Positions 11,934 through 22,665 of a stretch of DNA of 64,000 bases are shown here, piece after piece (positions within the stretch are counted from its first letter, which is position 1; each line of letters opens with the position of its first letter). This stretch comes from Gonatopus flavifemur. Its lineage: Eukaryota; Arthropoda; Insecta; Hymenoptera; Dryinidae. The notes under the pieces were generated by a model. The model had not been told where the DNA came from and searched no databases. It was given only the letters and a program-made list of their open reading frames with translations. The stretch is from positions 4,030,001-4,094,000 of the forward strand of contig JAFFJZ010000014.1 in NCBI GenBank assembly GCA_018340375.1. The letters run 5' to 3'. The position numbers and the translations under genes are program-made.

Positions 11934-13192
11934 TCATCGGCGTCTTCTTCTGCGCGGTTGATCGGCAGTGCGCACAGTCTGACGATGGGGCGCGTGCAAA
12001 CGCATCGTGTGGTGCGCAGCTTCACAACTCAAACGAGTCGATCGGGTTCAGGATGGGTTTCAACAACCCTAGCCATGAGCCATTTGGCTGGTGGTAGCGA
12101 CTCGTCTTTGATCAGAACTAGCGTGCCAAGCTTCAAATTTTCCCGTGCTTCGCGCCAACTTGGGAGCTGCTGTGAATGATGTGAGAATTCAGCAGACCAC
12201 CTGCGCCAAAAATGATCCTTCATTTGAGAAAGTTCATGCCAGCGTGAAATCGGATTGGCTATGGGGGACTCATAGGATGGTTCTGGAAGAGTGATTAGGG
12301 GTTCTCCAACGAGGAAGTGACCAGGTGTTAAGGCGATGAGATCGGATGGGTCGTTGCTTAAAGGAGAAATAGGACGAGAGTTGAGACACGCCTCAATCTC
12401 GCAGAGGAAGGTTGAGATTCCTTCGTAAGTAAAGTTCTGATTCCCTATGATACGTCTGAGGTGAAACTTGGTCGGTTTCACCCCAGCCTCCCATACACCA
12501 CCAGAATGCGGCGAATGTGGCGGAATGTATGTCCAACTGGTTCCATCCTTGGCTAAGATTGCAGCCGTCTTTCGGAAGGACTCAGAGGCAGCTTTGAACA
12601 TTGTTTGTATCTCTCTATCAGCGCCACGGAAAGTAGTAGGATTATCGCTCCAAAGTTGAGTACAGCGACCTCTTCTGGAAATAAACCTCTCGAAAGCAGC
12701 GATGGAGGAAAGAGAGGTGAAATCCCATACAACCTCCAAATGTATGGCTTTGGTGGCTAGGCATATGAAGAGGGAAATGTAGCATTTGAAAGTTTTTTGT
12801 TCTCGTTCTTTGCTAGCCTTGAGAAGGATTGGCCGAGCGTAGTCAAGCCCGGAATGAGTAAATGCTCGAGTGGGCCTGGTGCGTGCAGATGGTAGCTGAC
12901 CCATGATTTGTTGCCCCGGTTTGCCACTGAATCGAGTACATTTTACGCATTTTCGTACAATTGCTCGAACCAAGGTACGACCCTTTAGAATCCAAAAGCA
13001 CTGCAACAAATGACTTTTAGTCAATTGCGGTCCACCATGCGAGGTGATGAGATGAGCTTCTCGTACCGAAAGAGTTGCGAGAGGGCAAGATTTGGCTATC
13101 ATCCAAGAAAGGGCGTAAAGCCTGTAACCCTGATTGTCTTGATAGAGATTCTCGTTTGGACAAACATTGAATTCCCTCTTTGAACGACCCAA
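11934..13192 (-). pseudogene. BEL/Pao-1 integrase
   Basis: Integrase inserts the retroelement DNA copy into the host chromosome. Near the N-terminal side the His-Cys zinc site is visible: H residues in REAHLITSHGG and Cys in VRKCVKC. The catalytic triad can be placed at SGLDYARP, LWSDNPTTF and GGVWEAGVK. After the core come DLIALTPGHFLVGEPL and the C-terminal stretch typical of BEL/Pao. A TGA at 12029-12031 cuts the frame; the same frame then runs 31 more codons with a KLRTTR...RLCALPINR end to a stop at 11934. It is separated from RNase H by a frame change near 13200. Confidence 0.85.
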
Positions 13193-13203
13193 CCTGGGAC
13201 AGC

Positions 13204-14010
13204 TTAACTATAACTTTGAGAAAGAGTTTCAGGGTTACGAAGGTTATGAGAAAATCTGAAACAAAGACAAATAATGGAAATGAGCATTGGAAGGCTCGAG
13301 TACTTAGTAAGTAACTCGTCAGGGACCGGTTCAAGTGCTGTATGGAAAGCGGAAATTTTCTTTATTTCAGGTACTTCACCCGACTTGAAGTTTGTAGTCT
13401 CAATTGGCCATTCAGATTCCGGGTCCTTGAGCCAGCTCAGTCCTTGCCACCATAGTTCTGCATTGATTAGCTCCCTTGGGGAGATGCCTCTGGTAGCCAA
13501 GTCTGTTGGATTCTCTGTTGTTTTGACGTATCTCCAATGGGAGGTTGGAAACACATTTTGAATTTGCGCAACGCGATGTGCCACGTAAGGGGTCCATTTG
13601 GACGCATGTCCTTGTAGCCAGGGTAGCACGACTTGGGAATCAGTCCACGCGAATACTGGCACTTGCTCAAGTTCTAACCCGGTTCGCGTGGTGTTCAAGA
13701 GTTTGGCTGAAAGTACCGCACCACACAATCCCAGTCTGGGGACACTTTGAGTTTTCAACGGAGCCACACGCGTTTTGGCCACCAAAAGGTTCACGTACGC
13801 ATTCTTGTCACGATCAATCACACGCAAGTACACGGCCACCGCGAATGCCCTATCGGACGCGTCCGAAAAATCGTGCACTTCCAGTAGCGAGCACGATGAA
13901 TTGGCGTAAAAAAAACCCACCTGGAAATGTTCATGTTTCCAAGTTCTGATGGACTCGCATGAAAGCGTAACTACTTGTCCGACAGATCGGACGATGAAGC
14001 TTGATCCCAA
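13204..14010 (-). pseudogene. BEL/Pao-1 RNase H region
   Basis: RNase H removes the RNA strand during reverse transcription. The segment shows VHDFSDASDRAFAVAVYL (first acidic residue), LLVAKTRVAPLKT, LGLCGAVLSAKLL and FAWTDSQVVLPWLQ (second Asp block), then NPTDLATRGISP and ELWWQGLSWL, a string of motifs peculiar to BEL/Pao polyproteins. It overlaps the reverse transcriptase frame at its upstream edge (frameshift near 13971-14010). Confidence 0.85.
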
Positions 14011-14983
14011 TCAAAACCGTAAATCCAGAGATCTTGAATGAAGATTTTCGAAAACATGATTGTGGGAGACATCCATCCAAGGGGATCAAAAAAACCAGCA
14101 ACGTCTGAAAGCACGTGATGTTCGGTAATCGAGGTGGGACTCCGGAAAGACTTGGCGACCCGTAAAGAAAAGGTATCTGTTTGTGGATTCCACAATATCC
14201 CCAAGGTGCTGATCCCATCTAGTTCCTTGAACTGACGTTCATCCTGGTCAAAGTCAGGGCTCGAATCGGGTTGATTGGTGGCCCATTTGCTCAAGCAGAA
14301 ACGACCCGCAGAAAGCATGTTGACTACTTGATTTCTTTTTTCCAAAGCTTCGGCTATCGTATCGGCACCGGTTGAGAGATCATCTGCATAGGAGTTCTTC
14401 TGGATGACGGAGGAAGCGAGGGGATCCCGTGAAGCTTCATCCCGCGCCAGTTGTTGAAGTACCCTGAGAGCCAGATATGGGGCGCATGTCGTACCGTAGG
14501 TAACGGTGGTGAGTCTGAAATCTCTTATGGGTTCCGTGGAATTCTCTCTCCACGAGATTCTTTGTAGATCTTGATCATCCCGATGTACCACAATTTGTCG
14601 GAACATTTTCCAAAGTCCGATATGAAAACGATGCGGAACAATTGCCATCGAGTGATAATCATCCAAAAATCTGATTGTAACCGAGGTCCATGCAACAAAG
14701 GGTCGTTCAACGAAACCCCAGTGGAAGATCGAAAAGAAGCGTTGAAAACAACTCGGAGTTTCCCTTGGGAGTCATGTGCTTTAGTCACGGCATGATGAGG
14801 AAGGTAGTAAACTCGGGAAGGCGAACTCATTGTGTCCGAAATCAGATCCATATGACCCAAACGAAGATATCCGGACATAAAGTCAACGTATTCAAGTTCG
14901 AGTTCATTGTTTGGAATAATACGTTTTTCGTTATTCGAAAACGAGTCCAGAGCCACTTGTCGGGACGCCCCTAAGCTCTCCAA
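13971..14983 (-). pseudogene. BEL/Pao-1 reverse transcriptase
   Basis: It copies genomic RNA into DNA. The upstream frame (14525-14983) has YYLPHHAVTKA and LRVVFNASFRSS followed by SLNDPLLHGP. The downstream frame (13971-14666) has DDQDLQRISWR, TTVTYGTTCAPYLALRVLQQ and the catalytic box SYADDLSTG, then LGILWNPQTDTF and FDPLGWMSP. A frameshift lies near 14600, and another separates this from the protease segment. The YADD form of the catalytic box keeps both Asp. Confidence 0.88.
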
Positions 14984-15212
14984 CTTTTCTTGCCGGAGAG
15001 GTAAACGTACACCATATCTACCCGTGGTATCTCGATAACGTGTTCGCTGGAAAAACGACCCACAATAAGCATCCGTTTCGGAGAGCGATTTGATGCTAGT
15101 GACTTCTTCTGTTTCCTAGAATCGCTGGAGTTGGGTGGAGAGGAGGTCATCTCTTTGGATATGAAAGTCAGCTACAGAATTTGTCGAGTCATTTTGAGCT
15201 GAAGAATGGGTG

Positions 15213-15668
15213 CTACCCATTAAAATCAGGGGTACCAACTAGCCCCCTTCGGACTTCGTTTCCGAGTATGAGTGCGCAAATGTCCGCTCCTGAAATGACA
15301 TCAACATGTATTGGCTGAAGGAAATCTGGATGAGCTAAGCGAAGTCCTGGTGAATGTGGCCAGTTGTGGACCTCAGCACGGGTTGAAGGTATGAGAGAGC
15401 TGAGCGTTTTCAAAACCGAAGCTTGGAAAGGCATTTCAACGGCCAAGGATTCAGTTGAGCTGAGGAAGAGATTAACTTGTCGATTTGACACACCCGTGTT
15501 CGTACCCTGAAGACCCGAAATAGGGACATACACTGTTCGTTTGGTCAACCAAAGTTCCTGTGCAACCCACTCGGTCACAAAAGAGGATTCAGAGGCTGTG
15601 TCCAAAAGTGCTCGGGCTACAATTCGTTCCCCATGCGGGGCTTCTGAAATGATTTGAGCGGTCGCTGA
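15213..15668 (-). pseudogene. BEL/Pao-1 aspartic protease region
   Basis: It would cleave the polyprotein. It lies in the same frame as gag, after an in-frame TGA near 15669. The active-site block reads RALLDTASESSFVTE: Asp-Thr is kept, but the following Gly of the usual DSG/DTG is Ala. The downstream VISGADICALILGNEVRRG resembles the IL-G turn after the protease core. Gly loss may already make it inactive. Confidence 0.7.
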
Positions 15669-17035
15669 TCATGCTGTTCTTCGTGTACTAGAAGCCAAAG
15701 AAACAACGTTCGAAGGTGAAGGGGTTCCCACATCCTGTTGGCTAGTTTCGCTCACCGCTTTTGAGACTGTGGTCGAAGTGTCAGTGTTGACTAAAGCAGT
15801 GTGTAATAGGGTATGATGCTTACTGTTGCACAACGAACATCGGAATTTCGTCGAACACCTGAGGAGTGAATGATCGGAATGCAAGCAATTGAAGCAAACG
15901 CCTAGTTTGCGAACGTGTTCGATTCGATGCGCGGAGTTTAGTTTTTCGAATCGGCTACAGTAACCTAAGGTGTGGCTTTGTTTGCAAAAGGGGCACTCCA
16001 CCAAAATTTTCGTTTGTCTATCTACACTAGTATGAAGAACGGAAGTGCTTGATCTTTTACTGAGATCAGTAAAATGATTACAGTGCTTGGAACGAAAAGG
16101 GTTATCCTGCTCCTTGGTGAACGTTGCTTCCAAAGCTTGGGTTTTACGTTCCAGAAATGCAAGCAAGTCATCAAATTCTGGAATTTCCTTGCTGATGGTC
16201 AACGAATTTCGCCATTTCAACTTAGTGTGCACCGATGACTTTCCTATCGTCAGAAATAAGAACCAGTCATTCCAAGTTCCAACTGGTCTACCAAGCGCTT
16301 CGAATGCACGCTTAGATTGTTTCACAGTAGATGTCAAACGCTCTAATCCGCTCGTGGAAGTGTTTGCGATCTGAGGACAGTAGACAATGTTACGCATGTA
16401 TCTAAAAAAAAGTAGATATTGATTCTCATACTCGTTCATCATGTCCCTACAGGCTTCGTCGTATCTTGCATCGCTGATCGAAACATTTGCCAAAAGATCG
16501 GCCGCTTTCCCTTTCGAATGTGACTCAAGATATTGAAGCTTGAGTACCTTTGGAATATTAACGTCTTTATGCGAAAGACATTCATATAGGCCTTCAAAAT
16601 TTGACCAGCTGAATAAGTCCCCGGAAAAGATTGGAATCTCGATTTTTTCCAAATGTGTTGAATTTGAAATAGACGGAGACGGTATTCTATGGTCGACCGC
16701 TGGAGTAGAAGGCTGAACTAGAATACTCGGGGGTTGTGGAATCAAAGCGGTAATAGCGGTAGCAATTTGACGGGCATTCTCGGAATAAAATTCCTTGGTT
16801 TTCGAAAACTTTTCCTTTCTCACATAGTCGGAAGCCGCCGCTTTAGGACGCGGGAGAGCTCGTGGTGCTCTTGGATATAAGCATCCCAATAATCATCGAG
16901 TTTTCGTCGTCGTAAGTTCAATACCGGTAGAGTTAATTTATCTTCCCCCATTTTCGGAGTGTTCGCCCAAAACCGTTCGATCCAACCGGAACGTTCCGTT
17001 TGTTCGTTCACTAAATCCTCAAACGAGGGTTCCAT
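15669..17035 (-). pseudogene. BEL/Pao-1 gag
   Basis: This is a structural capsid and nucleocapsid protein. I place the start at the MEPSFEDLVNEQTER Met (17035); an upstream Met at 17089 is in the same frame. The N-terminal block includes RRKLDDYWDAYIQEHHEL. A frameshift near 16850 leads into the capsid-like part with EIPIFSGDLFSWSNFEGLYE and LQYLESHSKGKAADLL. The C-terminal part has three zinc-knuckle-like clusters: CPFCKQSHTLGYC, CFNCLHSDHSLLRC and CSLCNSKHHTLLH. The order and sequence are typical of BEL/Pao gag. Confidence 0.87.
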
Positions 17036-17296
17036 GTTCCTTGATCCGTGGAATAATCTGTGGCGGGAAGTTATGTACCTGAATCTCAAATTCCCGTTGC
17101 GAACGCTCCGCGATATATTGGGAAAGTCATAAAAAGTTCATTTTCACGGAATTTCCTAGGTGAAACGACGAAAATCGTAGTTCCACGCAGCGAATTTGAG
17201 AGAAAGATATCGAACTCACTTGGATGTAACTCCACTTGCGTTATCAACGTCTGATATAGGAGCACTCATCCAGTCCGCGAAATCAGTTTCAATATA

Positions 17297-19327
17297 CAGG
17301 GTGGGGCATTCGAAGTGTCGCGGGCGTTTTTTCCAAGAATAGAATGAGATACGAGAAAATTTTTCAGACAAAAATTGTAGGGTATCGAGGGGGACATCCG
17401 ATGGTGGCCTTGGCTTTGACCTCAAATCTCATCTTCAAGGGCATTCTGAGGTCAACTCTTGTTCTTTGAATAGCATCTCATATTTTTCACTGCAGATTTG
17501 GATTTTAGGTCAAAAACCAAGAAACTTTTGTCTGAACCATTTTCCTGAAATCCGCAAAGATGGCGCTCTAATCGATATTGTTCCATACTGAATCTGACAT
17601 TAGGATAACTCGAAAACGAAGGGTCTTGGAGGAGAATGTTTCGGACAAAAGTTGTCTGATTCCAAGGGGGACCCCTTGAACTGAACGGAGGTGATGAGGT
17701 ATAACAGACAAAACACAACACATTTCAATCGTCTACATCACTTGGATAATTTTGATGCAGTAGATGCTCAAAATGATGGCCTTCGACTTCAATACACATT
17801 TCAAAACGTTTTACAAAAGATTGCTGAACTCGTGCTAAAATATCTTCATTGATGCTCGCGCATGCATTGATGATTCGTTGACGCATATTCTCAGGTGTAG
17901 TCAGTGCGTGTTGATAAACTGTATCTTTTTTGTATCCTCATAAAAAAAATCTGGAGAAGTAAGATCCGGAGAACGGGCAGGCCAATGAACTGGTCCACGA
18001 CGTCCTATCCATCGTCCAGGATAATCTCTGTCCAATATTTCCCGAGCTGTGACTGCATAATGGGATGGACAACCATCGTGTTGATACCACATATTCAATC
18101 GTTCCTGAATAGGTATGTCTTCAAGTAATGTTGGAAGTACTTGATCTAAGAAATGTCTGTACTTCTCTCCATTTAGCGTATCTGCAATGAAGTACGGTCC
18201 AATTACTCGAGATCGAAAAATACCACACCAAACATTCACAGCCCATTGTCTTTGATGCTCTACTTGACGTAACCATCTTGGATTTTCTGTCGCCCAGTAA
18301 TGCATATTATGTCGATTTACTTGACCATGATTGGTGAACGTCGACTCATCAGAAAATAATATGTTGATGAAGTTGTTATTGTGCATTTGCGCTAGACCCC
18401 ATCGACAAAACTGTACACGATTTTCGAAATCATCACCGTGAAGGTCTTGATGCAAACAAATGTGATACGGATGGAATTTGTGACGTTTCAGTATTCGAAG
18501 AACACTTCTTCGAGAAATTCCCGAATGGAGTTCAATTTCACGAGAGCTCACGTGTGGATTATTGGCTACTGCAGCTAGTACATTAACTTCCGCATTCTCT
18601 CCGCTAACAGTTCTCATTCGATGTCGTTTTTCCCTTGTAACACTTCCCGTTTCTGAGAATAATTTTGTAATGCGTAGAAAATACCTAATGGATGGCGTTG
18701 TTCTTTCAGGAAATCGTTCTGCATACAAGTCATATGCTTGTCTGGGGTTCTTATGCACTTCACCGTGAATGTAGATCATATCGATCTTTTCAGAAACCGT
18801 GTATCGGATATCCATGATTTTCAATTTGTCATAAACCAAGTAATAATCAAATTTAACTGACGAACTGACTTCCAAAATCGTGAATTTTCACTGAACCCCG
18901 TCGTTTGTTTACATCGCGTGAGCTCTGAATGATGGTAATGTAGACGATTGAAATGTGTTGTGTATTGACAACTTTTGTACAAAACATTCTTTCGCAAGAC
19001 CCTTCGTTTTCGAGTTATTCGAATGTCAGATTCGAAATGGAACAATATCGATTAGAGCGCCATTTTTGCGGATTTCAGGAAAAAGGGTTCAGACAAAAGT
19101 TTCTTGGTTTTTGACCTAGAATCCAAATCTGCAGTAAAAAATATGAGATGCTATTCAAAAAACAGGAGTTGATCTCAGAATGCCCTTGAAGATGAGATTT
19201 GAGGTCAAAGCCAAGGCCACCATCGGATGTCCCCCTCGGTACTCTGCAACTTTTGTCCGAAAAATTTTCTCGTATCTCACTTTATTTTTGGAGAAAACGC
19301 CCGCGACACTTTAAATGTCCCACCCTG
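17297..19327 (-). mobile_element. DD41D Tc1/mariner element A with ~370-bp inverted repeats
   Basis: The ends are CAGGGTGGGGCATTCG (17297) and, inverted, CAGGGTGGGACATTTA (read from 19327). The arms stay alike for about 365 bp (to about 17660 and from about 18965), including GAGGGGGACATCCGATGG and GGCGCTCTAATCGATATTG. Flanks are TATA on both sides, consistent with a TA target. The transposase lies between the arms on the minus strand. It sits in the leader of BEL/Pao-1 and directly abuts element B at 19328-19331. Confidence 0.85.
17725..18815 (-). pseudogene. DD41D Tc1/mariner transposase (element A)
   Basis: I take MDIRYTVSEKIDMIYIHG (from 18815) as the start; an in-frame Met at 18875 is possible. 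An N-terminal paired-type helix-turn-helix region covers about residues 1-130 (RQAYDLYAERFPERTTPS, SSREIELHSGISRRSVLRI). The catalytic part has ILFSDESTFTNHG, MHYWATENPRW and WYQHDGCPSHYA, then WPARSPDLTSPDFF, with 41 residues between the last two catalytic Asp. That spacing is that of the rosa/Visitor-type DD41D group. A frameshift right after PDFF (near 17940) breaks the C-terminus; the shifted frame runs on (LTTPENMRQRIINACA) to a stop at 17725. With it the protein would be about 360 residues. Confidence 0.85.
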
Positions 19328-19705
19328 TATACAGGGTATCCCATTTTAATTTTTATATCGGAATAACTCAAAAACAAGGAAAATGTTCTCAACAAAAGTT
19401 GTGAGATTCCGAGGGGGACATCTGATGGTGACCTTGACTTCGGCCTCGGATCTCAACTTCAAGGTCATTCAGAGGTCAACTTTTGTTTCTCGAATGAAAT
19501 CCCCTATTTTTGACTGCAGATTCAGATTTGACGTTGAGAAACAAGAAACTTTCACCTGGATCATTTTCCCGAATTCCGCACAGATGGCACTCTAATCGAT
19601 GAAAAGTGAGTTTTATGAAACACTCGTATTGCTTTCTCTGTAAAACGGCATTTAACTCTCCAGTGTTTTTTTTTCAGCTTCTGAGGATTACCGTCGCCAT
19701 AAGAG

Positions 19706-20300
19706 TTACCCAATGTGCACCACGAGGAGGTTGAGCGATCGGATCTTGCACATCTTTGTGGCCCTAGGAAGGGCCGATTGTCTGGACTGTAGAGGTGTGT
19801 GATTTTTCACGACAAGCGCTCTGCAATATGTATGAAAATTCACCGTATCAAATGTTCGATATTTGCACTGTTGGCATCGCCTAATCCGTCTTTGAAAATG
19901 TGGTTCTAACGACAAGAGCACATGACGTGGAATTGTTCGGCAGACAGTTCGTATTCGCCGTTTCATGTCATCTCTGGTCGTTGGTGGTCTTTTATAAACT
20001 ACATCTTTGATGAAATCCCATAAGTGGAAATCCGAAGGGGTAAGATCCGGAGACCTAGCCGGCCAGGCAATGTGTCCAGCGCGACCAATCCATCTGTGTG
20101 GGTGAGATGTGTTTAAGAAATTTATGACAATTGCAGCGTTATGAGGTGGTGCCCCATCATGTTGAAGCCACATCCTGTTCCGTGTGTACAGATCAACATC
20201 TTCCAACATCCTTGGTATTTGTCCCGAATCAATTGCAGATAATTTTCCGCTTTCCCATAATCAAAGATCTTCTTCGAGTTCGAATCGTATATCGAGAAGA
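19706..20300 (-). pseudogene. DD41D transposase, C-terminal half (element B)
   Basis: From about 20300 the minus strand reads ENYLQLIRDK, then (after a small frame change) MLEDVDLYTRNRMWLQHDGA. IGRAGHIAWPARSPDLTPSD follows; again 41 residues lie between the Asp of QHDG and the Asp of TPSD. A tail with LWDFIKDVVYKRPPTTRDDM and FQRRIRRCQQC extends toward 19800. The first catalytic Asp region and the DNA-binding N-terminus are absent here. It differs from element A in sequence, so it is a separate subfamily. Confidence 0.8.
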
Positions 20301-20429
20301 ATTCATGGATAAATGAAGGATATTAAACATTCCGTTTCACTTATGTTTGTAAACAATGCTCTTGTATGAACTCTCTTGTTCATGATGAACACAGGCATTG
20401 TTGTGGACTTGTGTTTGGCAACAATTCAC

Positions 20430-20548
20430 AGTAACGGTACTACAAACAGACATAATTGTCAATATTGGTCGATGGAAATCCCAGCTAGGTCTCCGGATCT
20501 TACCACTTTGGATTTTTACTTATGGGGTTTCATCAAATTTTCAGGGCC
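20430..20548 (+). pseudogene. Short opposite-sense DD41D transposase fragment (element B)
   Basis: The plus strand reads TTNRHNCQYWS, then directly PARSPDLTTLDFYLWGFIK. These two blocks are normally about 115 residues apart in element A, so an internal deletion joined them. The fragment runs straight into the right inverted arm at about 20550. Confidence 0.65.
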
Positions 20549-20986
20549 ACAAAGATGTGCAAGATCCGATCGCTCAACCTCCTCGTGGTGCACATTGGGT
20601 AACTCTTATGGCGACGGTAATCCTCAGAAGCTGAAAAAAAACACTGGAGAGTTAAATGTCGTTTTACACAGAAAGCAATACGAGTGTTTCATAAAACTCA
20701 TTTTTCATCGATTAGAGCGCCATCTGTGCGAAATTCGGAAAAATGATCCAGGGGAAAGTTTCTTGTTTCTTAACGTCAAATCTGAATCTGCAGTCAAAAA
20801 TAGGGGATTTCATTCAAGAAACAAAAGTTGACCTCTGAATGACCTTGAAGTTGAGATCCGAGGCCGAAGTCAAGGTCACCATCACATGTCCCCCTCGGAA
20901 TCTCACAACTTTTGTTCGAAACATTTCCCTTCAAAACTTCTTGTTTTTGAGTTATTCCGATATAAAAATTAAAATGGGACACCCTG

Positions 20987-21930
20987 TATATATATACACC
21001 ATTCGACAAATACGAACACTTAAATATGTACATTCAATCAGTTTTGTCCATAACAACAAAGCAACCACCGAGTTATGAATGTACCATCGAAAAAATTGAA
21101 ATGAAGCGCACTTGATCTTCAGCAGAAAGGAAATCGAGAAGAAGAAACAATCTCCAAACTCAAATTTGGAATTCACTCGGATATAGATGGAGTTGAAAGT
21201 ATTCAAATTTCTTCAAAATTCATTTCCACCAGAAGAATTTACGTAGTGTTCCCTGGTAAGAACGAAGTGTAACAAAATACATTTTCGATGCATTCCATGG
21301 CGCGAAACACCACTTCGGGTACATTCGAATGGACCTCGCATTGCAGTGTAACTACAGTGTAACACTCTATCCTCACCAGGGTTCTCTCATTCAAAGTTGA
21401 ATAGCGATCATCGCTTCTCTCATAGAAAATATTTGTTCTACTTACGACAAATACCTTCAAAGGTTGAAAACCGTGTCATGTGTTGAGAATTGTTAACACA
21501 TAGATTGATCGTCACGTCCATTCAACCTCAAAAGAGTGGATGAACGACGAGAGTTCGATGAGAAAATCAGCAATGAAGGACCTTGTTGAGTTCTAAGAAA
21601 CAGCATACGCCTCATCGAGTTCCTTTGTCGAGGAAAGATCGTTGGAGTTTCGAACAATGACGTCATTGGCCGACGAAATTTCCACCACGTTCTAGAATAT
21701 TCCGTTCAAATATGACTTTGAAAAAAGTTTCGAGTCCCAACGCTTCAAATTACCCTCAAAAGTCACTAAGCAACACGAAAGGAATGTCACCACAGTCACG
21801 GTTTCAATGCACTAAAAGAAACACGCGCACGATGCCGCGAACACAAAGTCAACGTTTCAAAGAGCTCGATTTTGCACACAGCACGTGTGAGAGTTCAAAA
21901 TTTTCGCGCACGAGCCGGACAGCGGAGACA
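20987..21930 (-). other. BEL/Pao-1 leader between primer site and the DD41D insertions
   Basis: No family motif is visible on either strand. A TATATATA run adjoins the element B end. With 17036-17296 it makes an untranslated leader of about 1.2 kb once the DD41D elements are removed. Confidence 0.55.
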
Positions 21931-21949
21931 GATTCGGCTCGAAGGACCA
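21931..21949 (-). promoter_or_regulatory. BEL/Pao-1 primer binding site (tRNA-Tyr type)
   Basis: The minus strand reads TGGTCCTTCGAGCCGAATC, six bases inside the 5' LTR. It begins with the complement of a 3' CCA. The implied acceptor stem (5' CCTTCGA) is that of insect tRNA-Tyr as I know it. Priming by that tRNA is inferred. Confidence 0.75.
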
Positions 21950-21955
21950 GTTTTA

Positions 21956-22582
21956 TGTTGATTATTTCGTTCGCTTTACAATGCGAGAAGCAAATAATTG
22001 ACGTACGATCGTCAGAAATAACGATGAAGCATGCCGGCCATGCTCCACGTGGCCCGTACCGAAACGGAAGGGAAGCGGGTTATTATGAAAAAGAAAGAAA
22101 ACGTTCACTCGTTCTTGTTTCGTTGGAATTAACAGTTTTAATCACCAACGCAACCAATTAACAACAACATTAATAATATTCAACGATCTATGAACTCCCG
22201 TAGGCGTATCAAGCAACTTCAACAAACCAGAAAGCGAACGCGGTTAACCATGCGGCAAGCAGCGCGTGGAAAAGTGAAAAGCAAAAGTTATAGTGCGCAA
22301 TGGCTTGATAACGTAAGACTGTGTGGTCTCCGCTAACGAAATAGAAAACGAAGAGACGGTGACACCTCTCCTCCTGGCCGTCCCCAATTTTAGCACGTTA
22401 GGATCATATAGGCCGATATTCGGCGTTCCTGGAGGAAGGGGCGCATAGAGCTCAGGTGCGCCTGTGAGAGAGCATGGACCTCTGTCAAACGAGTACGCAG
22501 GGCTGAAATAGGCGCTCTGGCAAGTAGTGTTGCAGGGGTTTTAATTTCCAATTAACATTGATGCTTCGCAAGATTCCGAACA
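21956..22582 (-). repeat. BEL/Pao-1 5' LTR (627 bp)
   Basis: It aligns with 10763-11424 along its whole length. Its plus-strand ends are TGTTGATTATTTCG and GATTCCGAACA. The 5-bp word ACTCC follows at 22583-22587 and matches the one before the other LTR. As the 5' LTR of a minus-strand element it should hold the promoter; I did not identify a clear TATA box. Confidence 0.9.
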
Positions 22583-22587
22583 ACTCC

Positions 22588-22665
22588 TTAATAATCTCCA
22601 TCCACGACCCAACTCGGATAAGTTCTTAGGAAAGATTTCTGGAGGAATTGAATGAATTTTAGAGA
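22588..22665 (-). pseudogene. hAT transposase, short piece on the far side of the BEL insertion
   Basis: In the frame that continues into 10757-10383 the minus strand reads FPKNLSELGRGWRLL right up to the ACTCC duplication. The FP and WR words fall where the second hAT relic (56500-56560) has AFPNFAP and RQWRSSK. This suggests that the retroelement cut the hAT coding sequence here. Confidence 0.5.

Larger units (their letters stand above)
19332..20986 (-). mobile_element. DD41D Tc1/mariner element B with ~435-bp inverted repeats, rearranged
   Basis: It begins CAGGGTATCCCATTTTAATT (19332) and ends AATTAAAATGGGACACCCTG (to 20986). Inverted similarity runs inward to about 19765 and from about 20550, including ACTCTTATGGCGACGGTAAT and its inverse. 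The inner part has the C-terminal half of a DD41D transposase on the minus strand, plus a short transposase fragment in the opposite sense (20430-20545). It is therefore a rearranged, partly palindromic derivative and not an intact element. Confidence 0.8.
10763..22582 (-). mobile_element. BEL/Pao LTR retrotransposon, full length with nested insertions
   Basis: LTRs at 10763-11424 and 21956-22582 lie in the same orientation, both TG...CA on the plus strand, and are flanked by the identical 5-bp word ACTCC at 10758-10762 and 22583-22587. Between them, on the minus strand, are gag, protease, reverse transcriptase, RNase H and integrase in BEL/Pao order. A primer binding site follows the 5' LTR. 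About 3.7 kb of DNA transposons (17297-20986) sits in the leader between the primer site and gag, so the element alone is about 8.1 kb. In the first ~105 aligned LTR bases I count five differences, all transitions. It is inactive: every domain has frame breaks. Confidence 0.92.

Noticed and set aside
13545..13949. 134-codon plus-strand frame
   Set aside because: It is antisense to the well-supported RNase H of BEL/Pao-1.
21712..22161. 149-codon plus-strand frame
   Set aside because: It crosses the primer site and the 5' LTR of BEL/Pao-1 and has no motif.
10763..22582. The two ~650-bp direct repeats as independent solo LTRs
   Set aside because: Identical ACTCC words sit only at the outer sides, the primer site is inside one, and the complete BEL/Pao polyprotein lies between them.
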